The translations under genes were made by a program, and so were the position numbers. The notes beneath the pieces are model-generated. The model was given only the letters and a program-made list of their open reading frames with translations. It did not search any database and was not told where the DNA came from. DNA of 64,000 nt from Tsukamurella sp. PLM1 (GTDB taxonomy: Bacteria > Actinomycetota > Actinomycetes > Mycobacteriales > Mycobacteriaceae): positions 1,736,001 to 1,800,000 of the forward strand of contig NZ_AP025688.1 of NCBI RefSeq assembly GCF_023168325.1, in the 5' to 3' direction. This document shows, piece by piece, positions 18,917-30,059 of this stretch (position 1 is the stretch's first letter; each line of letters begins with the position of its first letter).

Positions 18917-19865
18917 ACGCGACGTACAGGCCGCCTGCGAGCACCAGCATGAGCAGCGCGCTGAGCCAGAAGCCCCACGGCTGGTCGTAGCCCGGGTACG
19001 GCACGTTCTGGCCGAAGTACCCGGTGATCGCCGTGGGCACGGCGATGATCGCCGCCCAGCTGGTGAGTTTCTTCATCACCGTGTTGAGCTGGTTGTCGAC
19101 CAGCGCGAGGTTGGTCGACCGCACGGATTCCACGCTGTCGCGAAGGCCCTCGGTCCAGTCCGCCGCGCGCATGGTGTGGTCGTACACGTCCTCGGCATAG
19201 GGGAGCAGCTCGTGCAGGTCGGGCGCCGCGGAGATCCGGCGCAGCAGCGAGCCGACCACATCGCGCATCGGCAGCACGACACGGCGCAACGCGCCCACCT
19301 GCTTGTGCAGGTCGAACGTGACCTGCGAGACGCGATCGCTCTGCCGGCCGTCGAACAGGATCGACTCCACGTCGTCGAGTTGCTCGTCGATCGCGGTGAC
19401 CCGCGCGGTGTAGCCGTCCACTACCGCGTCGAGCAGCATCAGCTCCAGGGACTTCGGGCCGAACCGGAGCAGGTCGGCGTTCTCCGAGATGTTCTCCGAC
19501 ACCGCATCCACGTCGAATCCGTGCCCCAGGCGGACCGTGAGCAGGCCGTGTTCGAACAGGAACAGCGAGATCCGGCTCGTGTCGCCGGCCTCGGTGAGGG
19601 TGTAGGCGGTGACGAAGAGGATCTCCCCGTAGCGCAGGGACTTCGGGCGCTCGTGGACCGTGAGCGCGTCCTCGACCGCCAGCTTGTCGAGCTTCAGGGC
19701 CGCCGCAAGCGGCGCGAACTCCTCCTCGGCCGGGTCGAGTACGTCCACCCAGGCCATGCTCGACGGTGCCCGCAGCGCTTCCGCCGCCGTGTCGATGCCG
19801 GCGTGATCGATGCGATCGAAGCAGGGGGCGGCACCGTCGTTGAAGGTGCGCAGGGTGAGGTCCAC
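18894..19865 (-). CDS. CorA-like magnesium/divalent cation transporter
   Basis: A 323-residue 2-TM protein of the CorA/MRS2 family. The long N-terminal cytoplasmic region includes ISLFLFEHGLLTVRLGH, and the two C-terminal helices flank the pore loop. The signature that reads GMN in classical CorA is GQN here (YFGQNVPYPG, ~288-297), a variant I associate with actinobacterial members. GTG 19865 is preceded by TAGGGT and six bases, so the transcript is probably leaderless. The 3' end overlaps the MMPL gene. Confidence 0.85.
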   Translation of the reverse strand: MDLTLRTFNDGAAPCFDRIDHAGIDTAAEALRAPSSMAWVDVLDPAEEEFAPLAAALKLDKLAVEDALTVHERPKSLRYGEILFVTAYTLTEAGDTSRISLFLFEHGLLTVRLGHGFDVDAVSENISENADLLRFGPKSLELMLLDAVVDGYTARVTAIDEQLDDVESILFDGRQSDRVSQVTFDLHKQVGALRRVVLPMRDVVGSLLRRISAAPDLHELLPYAEDVYDHTMRAADWTEGLRDSVESVRSTNLALVDNQLNTVMKKLTSWAAIIAVPTAITGYFGQNVPYPGYDQPWGFWLSALLMLVLAGGLYVAFKRRGWI

Positions 19866-19874
19866 GACGTGACC

Positions 19875-21494
<1,620 letters not shown>

Positions 21495-21498
<4 letters not shown>

Positions 21499-22051
21499 CG
21501 GGCGTGCAGGAGAAGCTCGCCGCGGCCGAGGAGTACTGGGCCGGGTTGCTGTCCTCCGTCTCGGGTGAGACGCTCGACCGTCCGAGCGGATGCGACGGGT
21601 GGGACAACCGTGCGCTGATCGACCACGTAGGGGGCGGCGGGCATCGGTACGCGATGCTCCTCGCGGGTGCTTCTGCCGCGGACACCGCGACGACGCGGTC
21701 GAACGACTACGTCGGATCGGATCCGGTGGGTGAGTTCTGGCGATACGAGCGGTTGTTCCGGGATGCGCTTGCGGACGCCGACCTCGATGCGCCCGTCGAT
21801 CATCGTGCGGGCCCGCGACCGGGGCGCGAGCTGATTACCATGCGGGTCATGGAGCTTGCCCTGCATGCCTACGATCTATGTATGGGCCTGTCGCAGGCAT
21901 GGGAACCGCCGGGCGAGGTGGCCGAGTACCTCCTCGCGGAGGCTGCGCCGGTCATCGAAGAGCTGCGTGCGCGAGGGATGTTCGGTCCGAGCGGCGTCGC
22001 CGCGTCCGAGGCGCCGGCGGATCGCCTCCGGCCTTCGCGGGGCGAACATGA
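21495..22051 (+). CDS. Mycothiol-dependent maleylpyruvate isomerase/DinB-like protein (apparent frameshift)
   Basis: A TIGR03086-type four-helix protein. It begins QEKLAAAEEYWAGLLSSV, with the metal-ligand regions ALIDHVGGGGHRY and ELALHAYDL. A single missing base at about 22025-22032 turns the expected ADRLLAFAGRT-stop into a run-on; restoring it places the TGA at 22049-22051, overlapping the next ATG as ATGA. The start likewise overlaps the preceding stop (ATGA at 21495). Members may be mycothiol-dependent transferases; the substrate is unknown. Confidence 0.78.
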
Positions 22052-22530
22052 CCACGCTGCTGGTGATCCACCACACGCCGTCTCCGCACTGCCAGGAGAT
22101 GTTCGAGGCTGTGATCGCCGGCGCCACCGACCCGGACATCGAGGGCGTCGAGATCGTGCGGCGTGCCGCGCTCACGCTGTCGCCCGCCGACGTGCTGGAG
22201 GCCGACGGCTATGTACTCGGCACCCCCGCGAACCTCGGGTACCTCAGCGGCGCGCTCAAGCACGGGCTCGACAACATCTACTACCCGTGCCTCGACTCCA
22301 CACGGGGGCGGCCGTGGGGCTTCTACGTCCACGGCAACGAGGGCACCGAGGGGGCCGAGCGGGCGGCGGATTCGATCACCGGCGGCCTCGGCTGGGAGAA
22401 GGTCACGCCCAACGTCGTCGTCTCGGGCAAGCCCTCGAAGGCTGACCTGGAGGCGTGCTGGAACCTCGGCGCGACGGTCGCCGCGCAGCTCATGGAGGGT
22501 AGCGCCGAGAGGCTTGTGGGGATTAAGTGA
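22048..22530 (+). CDS. Flavodoxin-fold NAD(P)H-dependent oxidoreductase family protein
   Basis: A 160-residue flavodoxin/FMN-reductase fold protein. The FMN phosphate-binding stretch HHTPSPHCQEMFEAV follows the first strand TLLVI, and YVLGTPANLGYLSGALKHGLD (~53-73) is the second FMN loop. The conserved domain ends at AAQLMEG; the last nine residues (SAERLVGIK) differ from the paralogue remnant downstream, which stops right after LMEG. This suggests the 3' end was rebuilt when the DUF4238 segment inserted. The 3' end overlaps the DUF4238 gene by eight bases. Confidence 0.8.
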   Translation: MTTLLVIHHTPSPHCQEMFEAVIAGATDPDIEGVEIVRRAALTLSPADVLEADGYVLGTPANLGYLSGALKHGLDNIYYPCLDSTRGRPWGFYVHGNEGTEGAERAADSITGGLGWEKVTPNVVVSGKPSKADLEACWNLGATVAAQLMEGSAERLVGIK

Positions 22531-23644
22531 GGTCGTACATGTCGGGAGCTGGGCGATGGAAGCCCTGGGCGCAGAGCACGACGTCAGGCTTTGCCGCGAA
22601 TGCATCCGACGTGCGGACGACACACCCAGGTGGTGGGACGTATTCGCCGTCAGGGCTACGGTCTGAGCACCGCATTTGAACCTGAGCGCGGCGGCCGTTG
22701 AATCGCTTCAACCGGGCCAGACGGGATGACTGCAATTCCCCAGCGATAATCATTCGTTCGCGGCCCTGTAGAACTGCGTCACGAACGATTCCAACGTCCT
22801 TCCCGTTCGCCGAGCGAATGATCGCGCGTTCGCCCACTAGTTCGCGGCTCAGGACCACCGCTCTTCTCGGGCTCACTGGCCATATGATTCGGTCAGCTTC
22901 GAGGAGCGGCGGTCGGTTGCCACCTTTGAGGAATGGGACAAGCACCGGGGCATCGCATGTCATGAACCGCTCGGCGTCGTCCTCCCAAACCTCGATCTGC
23001 CTGCCGACAAACACGTCCGTTGCCTCCCATAAGGCTCTGAACAGCGTTTTGGTGTGGATACCCGCCGCGAAGTGCGGGGCCGCGTCCCGAACCCACGGCT
23101 TGAAGTCGGGGTTCTGCGCGGCCATCCAAGCGGCGCTCTGACTCTGGAGCCTTCTCTGTTGGACAGTCCTCATGCGCTGAGAGGCGATCGAAACACAGAG
23201 GATCTGGAGATCGTCGAGCGTTAGCGTCTCGGCATCTTGGAGGCCATCGAACAGCTTCTGCATACGGCAAAGCTCCTGGTCCACAGCGCCGAACATCATT
23301 TCGACAGCATTGTGGGGCTCGCCGTTTCGCCCGAGCACTCGGTGGAAGTTCTCTTCGACGCAAAGGTCACCGACCCCGATGGGACGAACTGATCCAGTCT
23401 TCGTATCCAACGTCCAAACTCGACGGGAGTCGAACGACCACCGGCGCAGGTAGGCGCGAGGAACGTAGTGGTGGCGACGCACACTCTCGGCGTCCTGAGA
23501 ACGCGCTCTCTCTGTGATGCGATCCACGAGCTGCTGGGCACGGTCAGTCAAGCTTCGTCCGCCGCCGGTGTGCGGCACGCGACCCCACGGATTTCGAACT
23601 CGTCTGACGGTCCACCCGCCGGGAACTGGAACAGAGCCGGACAT
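22523..23644 (-). CDS. DUF4238 domain-containing protein
   Basis: A 373-residue protein recognisable as DUF4238 from RHHYVPRAYLRRW (~58-70), the hallmark HYVP motif, with FMTCDAPVLVPF and WPVSPRRAVVLS further on. It has no signal peptide or membrane segment and its function is unknown. Lines I counted within it are 53-60 % GC against ~70 % around it, and its codon use is visibly relaxed, both signs of horizontal acquisition. ATG 23644 has a TAGGAT -10 seven bases upstream. It lies antisense between a flavodoxin gene and a flavodoxin fragment. Confidence 0.8.
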   Translation of the reverse strand: MSGSVPVPGGWTVRRVRNPWGRVPHTGGGRSLTDRAQQLVDRITERARSQDAESVRRHHYVPRAYLRRWSFDSRRVWTLDTKTGSVRPIGVGDLCVEENFHRVLGRNGEPHNAVEMMFGAVDQELCRMQKLFDGLQDAETLTLDDLQILCVSIASQRMRTVQQRRLQSQSAAWMAAQNPDFKPWVRDAAPHFAAGIHTKTLFRALWEATDVFVGRQIEVWEDDAERFMTCDAPVLVPFLKGGNRPPLLEADRIIWPVSPRRAVVLSRELVGERAIIRSANGKDVGIVRDAVLQGRERMIIAGELQSSRLARLKRFNGRRAQVQMRCSDRSPDGEYVPPPGCVVRTSDAFAAKPDVVLCAQGFHRPAPDMYDLT

Positions 23645-23651
23645 TCCGTTG

Positions 23652-23657
23652 ATCCTA
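23652..23657 (-). promoter_or_regulatory. Leaderless -10 element of the DUF4238 gene
   Basis: TAGGAT on the minus strand followed by seven bases and ATG 23644; supports this start codon. Confidence 0.4.
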
Positions 23658-23694
23658 TTCGTGGTGTTCCCGCTGCGATACCGTCCAGCGAGCA

Positions 23695-23832
23695 GTGGAC
23701 TCCATCACCGCCGGGCTCGGCTGGGTGAAGGTGACCCCGTACGTGGTGGTGTCGGGCAGACCGACGAAGGATCAGCTCGAGGAGTGCTGGAATCTCGGCG
23801 CGACGGTGGCCGCGCAGCTGATGGAGGGGTAG
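23695..23832 (+). pseudogene. 3' remnant of a second flavodoxin-like gene
   Basis: The 45 codons before TAG 23830 encode DSITAGLGWVKVTPYVVVSG and continue to CWNLGATVAAQLMEG, closely matching the C-terminus of the flavodoxin gene at 22048-22530 (about four in five bases identical). No N-terminal part remains: upstream sequence is the DUF4238 segment. It is a truncated paralogue, not an exact duplication. Confidence 0.75.
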
Positions 23833-23902
23833 GCGGCTTTCCGTCGAGGGCCGATGAGCCCGGCGGTCGTCGTGTTCGTTAACTGCCCGCGTCATCGAAA
23901 AC

Positions 23903-23925
23903 TTGTCAGTCGGTCGGAGTAGCGT
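23903..23925 (+). promoter_or_regulatory. RecA-NDp-type (PafBC) DNA-damage promoter
   Basis: TTGTCAGTC, eight bases, TAGCGT. This matches the LexA-independent RecA-NDp consensus of mycobacteria (TTGTCRGTG-N8-TANNNT), activated by PafBC, and is nearly the same as the promoter in front of recA in this window. A leaderless ATG (23932) sits six bases downstream. Confidence 0.8.
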
Positions 23926-23979
23926 CGAAGCATGAAAGAAGACGTTGGGGTAGAATAAGATCAGCCGCCCGATGGTGGC

Positions 23980-25151
23980 GTGGTCGATCAGTTGTGTTCG
24001 ATGGAACGGCAGCGCTGTCGGGCGGTGTTCGAGCAGTACCGGTTGGCCGCAGAGCTGCTGCGGCAGCGGGTGTGCGAACGGATCGCGGCGGGGTTGCCGC
24101 AGGCCCGGTGGCAGCAGGGTGTCGCCGGGGAGATCGGGCTCGCCTTGCGGATGTCGTCGCACACCGCCGCGAAGTTCCTGAACCGGGCGGTGGAGTTGGA
24201 GAAGAACCTGCCGCACACGCGCGCCCGGCTGCGGGAAGGTGATCTGTCGCCGGAGGCGATCCTGGTGATCGTCGGTGGCCTGGCGCACCTGGACGCCTGC
24301 GATCGACGACGCGCGGATGAGCTGTTGTGCGCCGATCCGGCGACGCTCGCCGGGTGCGGGCTGCGCCGCATCGGTGACCTGGTGTCGAAGGTCGCGTATG
24401 ACCTGGATCCGCAGGGCACGGTGGATCGGAACGCGTCGGCAGAAAAGGATCGCACCGTGACGATCCGGCCGTTGCCGGAGGGCATGGCGCGGGTGTCGGT
24501 GCTGTTGCCGGTGGCGCAGGGCGTCGGGGTGTACGCGGCGCTGCGCCGGCACGCGGACACCCTGATCGGCATCGGCGCGGAGCTGCGGACGCGGGGCAGA
24601 TCATGGCCGACACCGCGTTCGCCCGGATCACCGGCCGCGAGATCGTCGAGGGTCAGCCCGTCACGGTGCATCTGACGATGCCGGCCACCGTGCTGCTCGG
24701 CGACCAGCCCGGCACGGCGCACCTGGACGGCGGCGGCACGATGCCGGCGGAGATCGCCCGCAACCTCATCGGGCGGGCCACCGCCGCGGGCAACGCCTGG
24801 GTCAAGCGGCTCTACATCGCCCCGGAATCCGGCGCGGTCGTCGGCATGGATTCGCGGGCCCGGTGCTTCCCCGACGGGCTCGCCGAGATGATCCGCGCGC
24901 GGGATCGCTACTGCCGCACCCCGTACTGCGACGCCCCGATTGCGCATATCGACCACATCGTCCCGCACGGGGCCGGCGGGCCCACCGAGTTCGACAACGG
25001 GCAGGGCCTGTGCGCGGCGTGCAACTACGCCAAGGAAGCCACCGGCTGGGCCAGCACCGTCATCCCCGACCCGAGCGGTCGGCACACCGTCGACACCAGA
25101 ACACCCAGCGGGCACACCCACCGGTCCACCGCACCGGACCAAGCGGCGTGA
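23980..25151 (+). CDS. DUF222/HNH endonuclease, 13E12-repeat family (apparent frameshift)
   Basis: A helical DUF222 region (CRAVFEQYRLAAELLRQRV and LNRAVELEKNLPHTRARL) is joined to a C-terminal HNH nuclease domain with CRTPYCDAPIAHIDHIVPHG, GGPTEFDNG and CAACNYAK. One base is missing at about 24595-24600; restoring it gives ...RTRGQIMADTAFARITGRE, ~390 residues. The promoter at 23903 would place the transcript start at ATG 23932, which is in the same frame, but TAA at 23956 stops it after eight codons; GTG 23980 or ATG 24001 are the usable starts. In M. tuberculosis these proteins belong to the REP13E12 family, some of which are DNA-damage inducible. Confidence 0.82.
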
Positions 25152-25196
25152 GCGCGGCGCGCCCGCGCCGCGACCGTTCCTGTCGGTGGTCGCCTC

Positions 25197-25202
25197 TAGA
25201 CT
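25197..25202 (+). promoter_or_regulatory. Leaderless -10 element of thyA
   Basis: TAGACT followed by six bases and GTG 25209. Confidence 0.5.
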
Positions 25203-25208
25203 GGGGCT

Positions 25209-26006
25209 GTGATCGCGACGCCCTATGAAGACCTCCTCCGCGACGTGATGGAGAACGGCACGCACCGGCCGGACCGCACCGGTACCGGGACGCGCAGCGT
25301 CTTCGGGCGCCAACTCCGGTTCGACCTGTCCCAGGGTTTCCCGCTCATCACCACCAAGCGGGTGCACCTGAAGTCCATCGCGTACGAGCTGCTGTGGTTC
25401 CTCCGCGGGGACTCGAACGTCAAGTGGCTCCAGGACAACGGCGTCACCATCTGGGACGAATGGGCGGCGCCGGACGGCGAGCTCGGTCCCGTCTACGGCG
25501 TGCAGTGGCGCAGCTGGCCCACCCCGAACGGAGAACACATCGACCAGATCAGCAAGGCGGTCGAGCTGCTCAAGACCGACCCGTCCAGCCGCCGCAACAT
25601 CGTGTCGGCGTGGAACGTCAGCGAGATCGAGAACATGGCGCTGCCGCCGTGCCACGCCTTCTTCCAGTTCTACGCGGCGGACGGCAAGCTCAGCTGCCAG
25701 CTCTACCAGCGCAGCGCCGACCTGTTCCTCGGCGTGCCCTTCAACATCGCCAGCTACGCGCTGCTCACCCACATGGTGGCGCAGCAGGTGGGCCTCGAAC
25801 CCGGCGATTTCGTGTGGACCGGCGGCGATTGCCACATCTACGACAACCACGTCGAGCAGGTCACCGAGCAGTTGAGCCGCGAACCGTACCCGTACCCGCG
25901 GCTCGAACTCACCGAGCGGCCCAGCATCTTCGACTACGAGTACGGCGACATCACGGTGCACGACTACCGGCACCACCCCGCCATCAAAGCCCCGGTGGCC
26001 GTGTAG
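25209..26006 (+). CDS. thyA: Thymidylate synthase
   Basis: Methylates dUMP to dTMP using 5,10-methylenetetrahydrofolate. It is 265 residues, the standard length. The catalytic cysteine is in [12 protein letters not shown] (~Cys148), with [18 protein letters not shown] near the start and the folate/dUMP contact region [22 protein letters not shown] 25209 is supported by a leaderless -10. The stop is followed immediately by dfrA, which regenerates tetrahydrofolate from the dihydrofolate this enzyme produces. Confidence 0.98.
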   Translation: MIATPYEDLLRDVMENGTHRPDRTGTGTRSVFGRQLRFDLSQGFPLITTKRVHLKSIAYELLWFLRGDSNVKWLQDNGVTIWDEWAAPDGELGPVYGVQWRSWPTPNGEHIDQISKAVELLKTDPSSRRNIVSAWNVSEIENMALPPCHAFFQFYAADGKLSCQLYQRSADLFLGVPFNIASYALLTHMVAQQVGLEPGDFVWTGGDCHIYDNHVEQVTEQLSREPYPYPRLELTERPSIFDYEYGDITVHDYRHHPAIKAPVAV

Positions 26007-26477
26007 ATGATCGGACTCATCTGGGCGCAGGCCCGCGGGGGAGTGATCGGCGACGGGGGTGGCATCCCCTGGCACATCCCCGAGGACATGACGTTCTTCC
26101 GCGAGACCACCGCCGGCAGCACCGTGCTCATGGGCCGCCGCACCTGGGATTCGCTGCCGCCGCGGTTCCGGCCCCTGCCGGGCCGCACGAACATCGTCGT
26201 CACGCGGGACCGGTCGTGGCAGGCCGACGGTGCCGTCGTCCAGCACGACCTCGCCCTCCCCGAGGGTGACGTCTGGGTGATGGGCGGCGGCGAGATCTAC
26301 GCCGCCGTCATCGATTCCGCGGACCTGCTCGCCGTGACCGAGGTGGACGCCGACATCGAGGGCGACACCCGCGCACCGTCGATCCCGGAAACGTTTCGCC
26401 GGACGGGCGAACCCGAGTGGCGCGAGTCCTCGTCGGGCCTGCGCTACCGACACCTGACCTACCGGCGCAACCGCTAG
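26007..26477 (+). CDS. dfrA: Dihydrofolate reductase
   Basis: NADPH-dependent reduction of dihydrofolate, 156 residues. MIGLIWAQARGGVIG, the active-site acid in IPWHIPEDM (Asp27), the cofactor loop VLMGRRTWDSLP and VWVMGGGEIY are all diagnostic. Its start abuts the thyA stop with no intervening base, so the two are translationally coupled. Confidence 0.97.
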   Translation: MIGLIWAQARGGVIGDGGGIPWHIPEDMTFFRETTAGSTVLMGRRTWDSLPPRFRPLPGRTNIVVTRDRSWQADGAVVQHDLALPEGDVWVMGGGEIYAAVIDSADLLAVTEVDADIEGDTRAPSIPETFRRTGEPEWRESSSGLRYRHLTYRRNR

Positions 26478-26484
26478 CCAATAG

Positions 26485-27426
<942 letters not shown>

Positions 27427-27429
27427 ACA

Positions 27430-29394
27430 ATGACCGACGGTGCAGCAGGCGGAGCCCGACGGGGCCGCAAGGCCACCCGGCAGGCGGGTCCGCCCGCCGA
27501 GCCGAAGCCGGTGATCTCGACCTCAGCGGCGCGGGTCGTCGTCGAGGACACGGCCCCGGCGGCGCAAGCCCCGGCGGCTGCGGCTCCGGCTACGCAACAG
27601 CCGACGGCGAAAGCGGAGGCCAAGCAGCCGCAGAAGTCCACGTCGAAGGGCGGCTCGAACCGCCGCGGCGGTGGCGGACGGCGCGGCGGTGGCCAGAAGG
27701 CACCGTCGGCCGCCGTGGAACGGTTGGGAGCCCCGCCCAAGCTGCCCAAGGGCGGCATGCGCGTCGTCGCGCTCGGCGGCATCAAGGAGATCGGTCGCAA
27801 CATGACCGTCTTCGAGTACGACGGCAAGCTGCTGATCGTGGACTGCGGCGTGCTCTTCCCCGAGGACCAGCAGCCCGGCGTCGACCTGATCCTCCCGGAC
27901 TTCCGGTACATCGAGGACCGCATCAAGGACGTCGAGGCGATCATCCTCACCCACGGCCACGAGGACCACATCGGCGCGGTGCCCTTCCTGCTGCGGCTGC
28001 GGCCCGACATCCCCGTCGTGGGCGCCAAGTTCACGCTCGCGCTGGTCAAGGCCAAGTGCGACGAACACCGGCTGCGGCCCAAGCTGATCGAGGTCCGCGA
28101 GGGCGAGTCGACCAGCCACGGCCCGTTCGAGTGCGAGTACTTCGCCGTGAACCACTCCATCCCCGACGCGATCGCCGTCGCGATCCACGCGGGCGGCCAG
28201 GTGGCGCTGCACACCGGCGACATCAAGCTCGATCAGCTGCCGCTCGACGGCCGGCTGACCGACCTCGCCGGCTTCTCGCGCCTCGGCGACGCGGGCGTCG
28301 ACCTGTTCCTCGTCGACTCGACCAACGCCGAGGTCCCCGGCTTCGTGACCCCCGAGCGGGAGATCGGCCCGGTGCTCGACAACGTGATCGGGCGGGCCAA
28401 GGGCCGCGTCATCGTGGCGTCCTTCGCCTCCCACGTGCACCGCATCCAGCAGATCGCCGAGGTGGCGATGGCCCACAACCGGCGGATCACCTTCGTCGGC
28501 CGGTCGATGGTGCGGAACATGGCGCTCGCGCAGGAGCTCGGCTACATGCACCTGCCCGAGGGCGTCGAAGTCGACCTCGACACCGCGGCCTCCCTGCCCG
28601 ACGACCGCGTCGTGCTCATCTCCACCGGATCGCAGGGCGAGCCCCTGGCCGCACTCTCGCGGATGGCGCGGGGCGAGCACCGCAACATCACCATCTCGCC
28701 GAACGACCTCGTCGTCCTCGCCAGCTCGTTGATCCCGGGCAACGAGAACTCAGTGTTCGCGGTGGTCAACGGGCTGTCCAAGCTGGGCGCCAAGGTGATC
28801 ACGCAGCAGAGCGCGAAGGTCCACGTCTCGGGCCATGCCAGCGCGGGCGAGCTGCTGTACCTGTACAACGCGGTGCGGCCCCGCAACGCGATGCCGGTGC
28901 ACGGCGAGTGGCGGCACCTGCGCGCCAACGCCGCGCTGGCTGAGGCGACCGGCGTGCCGAAGGACCGGATCATGCTCGCCGAGGACGGCGTAGTGGTCGA
29001 CGTGGTCGACGGCGTTGCGAAGATCGTCGGGCAGGTACCCGTCGGCCACGTCTACGTGGACGGCACGTCCGTCGGTGACGTGGGCGAGTCGACGCTGTCG
29101 GACCGCCTCGTCCTGGGCGAGGGCGGCTTCATCGCCATCACCGTCGCGATCGACGAGGAGGGCAACGCCGTCAGCAAGCCCGAGGTCTCCGGCCGCGGCT
29201 TCTCGGACGACCCGACCGCGCTCAAGGAGGCGGAGCAGATCGTCGAGGACGTGATCGCCGACCTCGCCGCCGAGGGGGTCAAGGAGGCCCACCGCATCGC
29301 GCAGGGCGTGCGACGCGCGGTGGGCCGCTGGGTCGACAAGGCGTATCGCCGTCGCCCGATGATCGTGCCCACCGTGATCGTGGTGGGCGAGTAG
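27430..29394 (+). CDS. rnj: Ribonuclease J
   Basis: A metallo-beta-lactamase/beta-CASP nuclease with 5'-3' exo- and endonuclease activity in rRNA maturation and mRNA decay. At 654 residues it carries an N-terminal Ala/Gln/Arg-rich disordered extension of ~95 residues (with RRGGGGRRGGG), as in actinobacterial RNase J. The zinc motif HGHEDHIGAVPFLL, GDIKLDQLPLDG and the beta-CASP motif SGHASAGELLYL are visible. It begins three bases after dapA and is probably co-transcribed with it. Confidence 0.96.
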   Translation: MTDGAAGGARRGRKATRQAGPPAEPKPVISTSAARVVVEDTAPAAQAPAAAAPATQQPTAKAEAKQPQKSTSKGGSNRRGGGGRRGGGQKAPSAAVERLGAPPKLPKGGMRVVALGGIKEIGRNMTVFEYDGKLLIVDCGVLFPEDQQPGVDLILPDFRYIEDRIKDVEAIILTHGHEDHIGAVPFLLRLRPDIPVVGAKFTLALVKAKCDEHRLRPKLIEVREGESTSHGPFECEYFAVNHSIPDAIAVAIHAGGQVALHTGDIKLDQLPLDGRLTDLAGFSRLGDAGVDLFLVDSTNAEVPGFVTPEREIGPVLDNVIGRAKGRVIVASFASHVHRIQQIAEVAMAHNRRITFVGRSMVRNMALAQELGYMHLPEGVEVDLDTAASLPDDRVVLISTGSQGEPLAALSRMARGEHRNITISPNDLVVLASSLIPGNENSVFAVVNGLSKLGAKVITQQSAKVHVSGHASAGELLYLYNAVRPRNAMPVHGEWRHLRANAALAEATGVPKDRIMLAEDGVVVDVVDGVAKIVGQVPVGHVYVDGTSVGDVGESTLSDRLVLGEGGFIAITVAIDEEGNAVSKPEVSGRGFSDDPTALKEAEQIVEDVIADLAAEGVKEAHRIAQGVRRAVGRWVDKAYRRRPMIVPTVIVVGE

Positions 29395-29397
29395 GGA

Positions 29398-29988
29398 TCA
29401 GGGCTGGCGCTCGACCTTCGCGACCTGTGCGCGGAGCGTCTGCCAGAACGATTCCGAGTCCGCTGCCGCGTCGTTCTTGCCCTCGGCCTCGACGATCACC
29501 GTGACGCCGCGGACGTCGACCCAGGCCTGCAGGGTGTCGGTGCCGATGGCGAAGATGAACGGCTTGAGCCGGGCCAGGTCGGCGGGCGCCTGCAGCGTCG
29601 ACGGGCGGTCGTCCGCGTCGACGCTCGAGCGGCAGGCGGTGGCGGCGTCCCGGCGTGCCGTGGTCACCGTGGTATCGAGGACCGACGCCTCGAGCTCCGT
29701 GGTGCCGCGGACCGCTTCGGCCTCGACGATCTCGCTGTCCGCGAGCCTCTCGGTGAGGGCGGTGAGCGCGGTCGCGCAGGGTGAAGCCGCGCCCGGGTCG
29801 GACGGTACGCCCTCGAGTGCGGACAGCTTCTCCCGCTCGACCTTGTAGCCGGTGCTGCCGAGGGGGAACTCATGCGCGGCCAGGACTGCATGCTGCGGCG
29901 ACACGGGCGCGGCCTGCGCGATCGCGGGTAGGCAGATGATGGTGGCCGCGGCGGCCGTCGTGCCTGCGACCAGACGTCGAATGCTCAT
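29398..29988 (-). CDS. Secreted protein of unknown function, paralogue A
   Basis: A 196-residue exported protein with a signal peptide (SIRRLVAGTTAAAATIICLP, cleavage near AQAAP). It resembles the next gene upstream in layout: FPLGSTGYKV after the signal, a pair of cysteines (~PCATAL and ACRSS), and FWQTLRAQVAKVERQ at the C-terminus. The start is taken as ATG 29988, with GGAGGA nine bases upstream, rather than the GTG two codons earlier. It converges on rnj four bases away. No family name recognised. Confidence 0.7.
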   Translation of the reverse strand: MSIRRLVAGTTAAAATIICLPAIAQAAPVSPQHAVLAAHEFPLGSTGYKVEREKLSALEGVPSDPGAASPCATALTALTERLADSEIVEAEAVRGTTELEASVLDTTVTTARRDAATACRSSVDADDRPSTLQAPADLARLKPFIFAIGTDTLQAWVDVRGVTVIVEAEGKNDAAADSESFWQTLRAQVAKVERQP

Positions 29989-30059
29989 GTTCACTCCTCC
30001 GGCGACGGATCTCGTCGTCGCCGGAGCCTAGCCCATCGGGCGGGTCGGGGAGGCGGACC

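Noticed and set aside
22523..23644. DUF4238 gene as a transposase or integrase
   Set aside because: No DDE, HUH or tyrosine-recombinase motifs, no terminal inverted repeats and no target-site duplication at the junctions.
23972..24181. ATG 23972 frame overlapping the DUF222 start
   Set aside because: It is out of frame with the DUF222 protein, rich in Trp/Cys/Arg and without homology.
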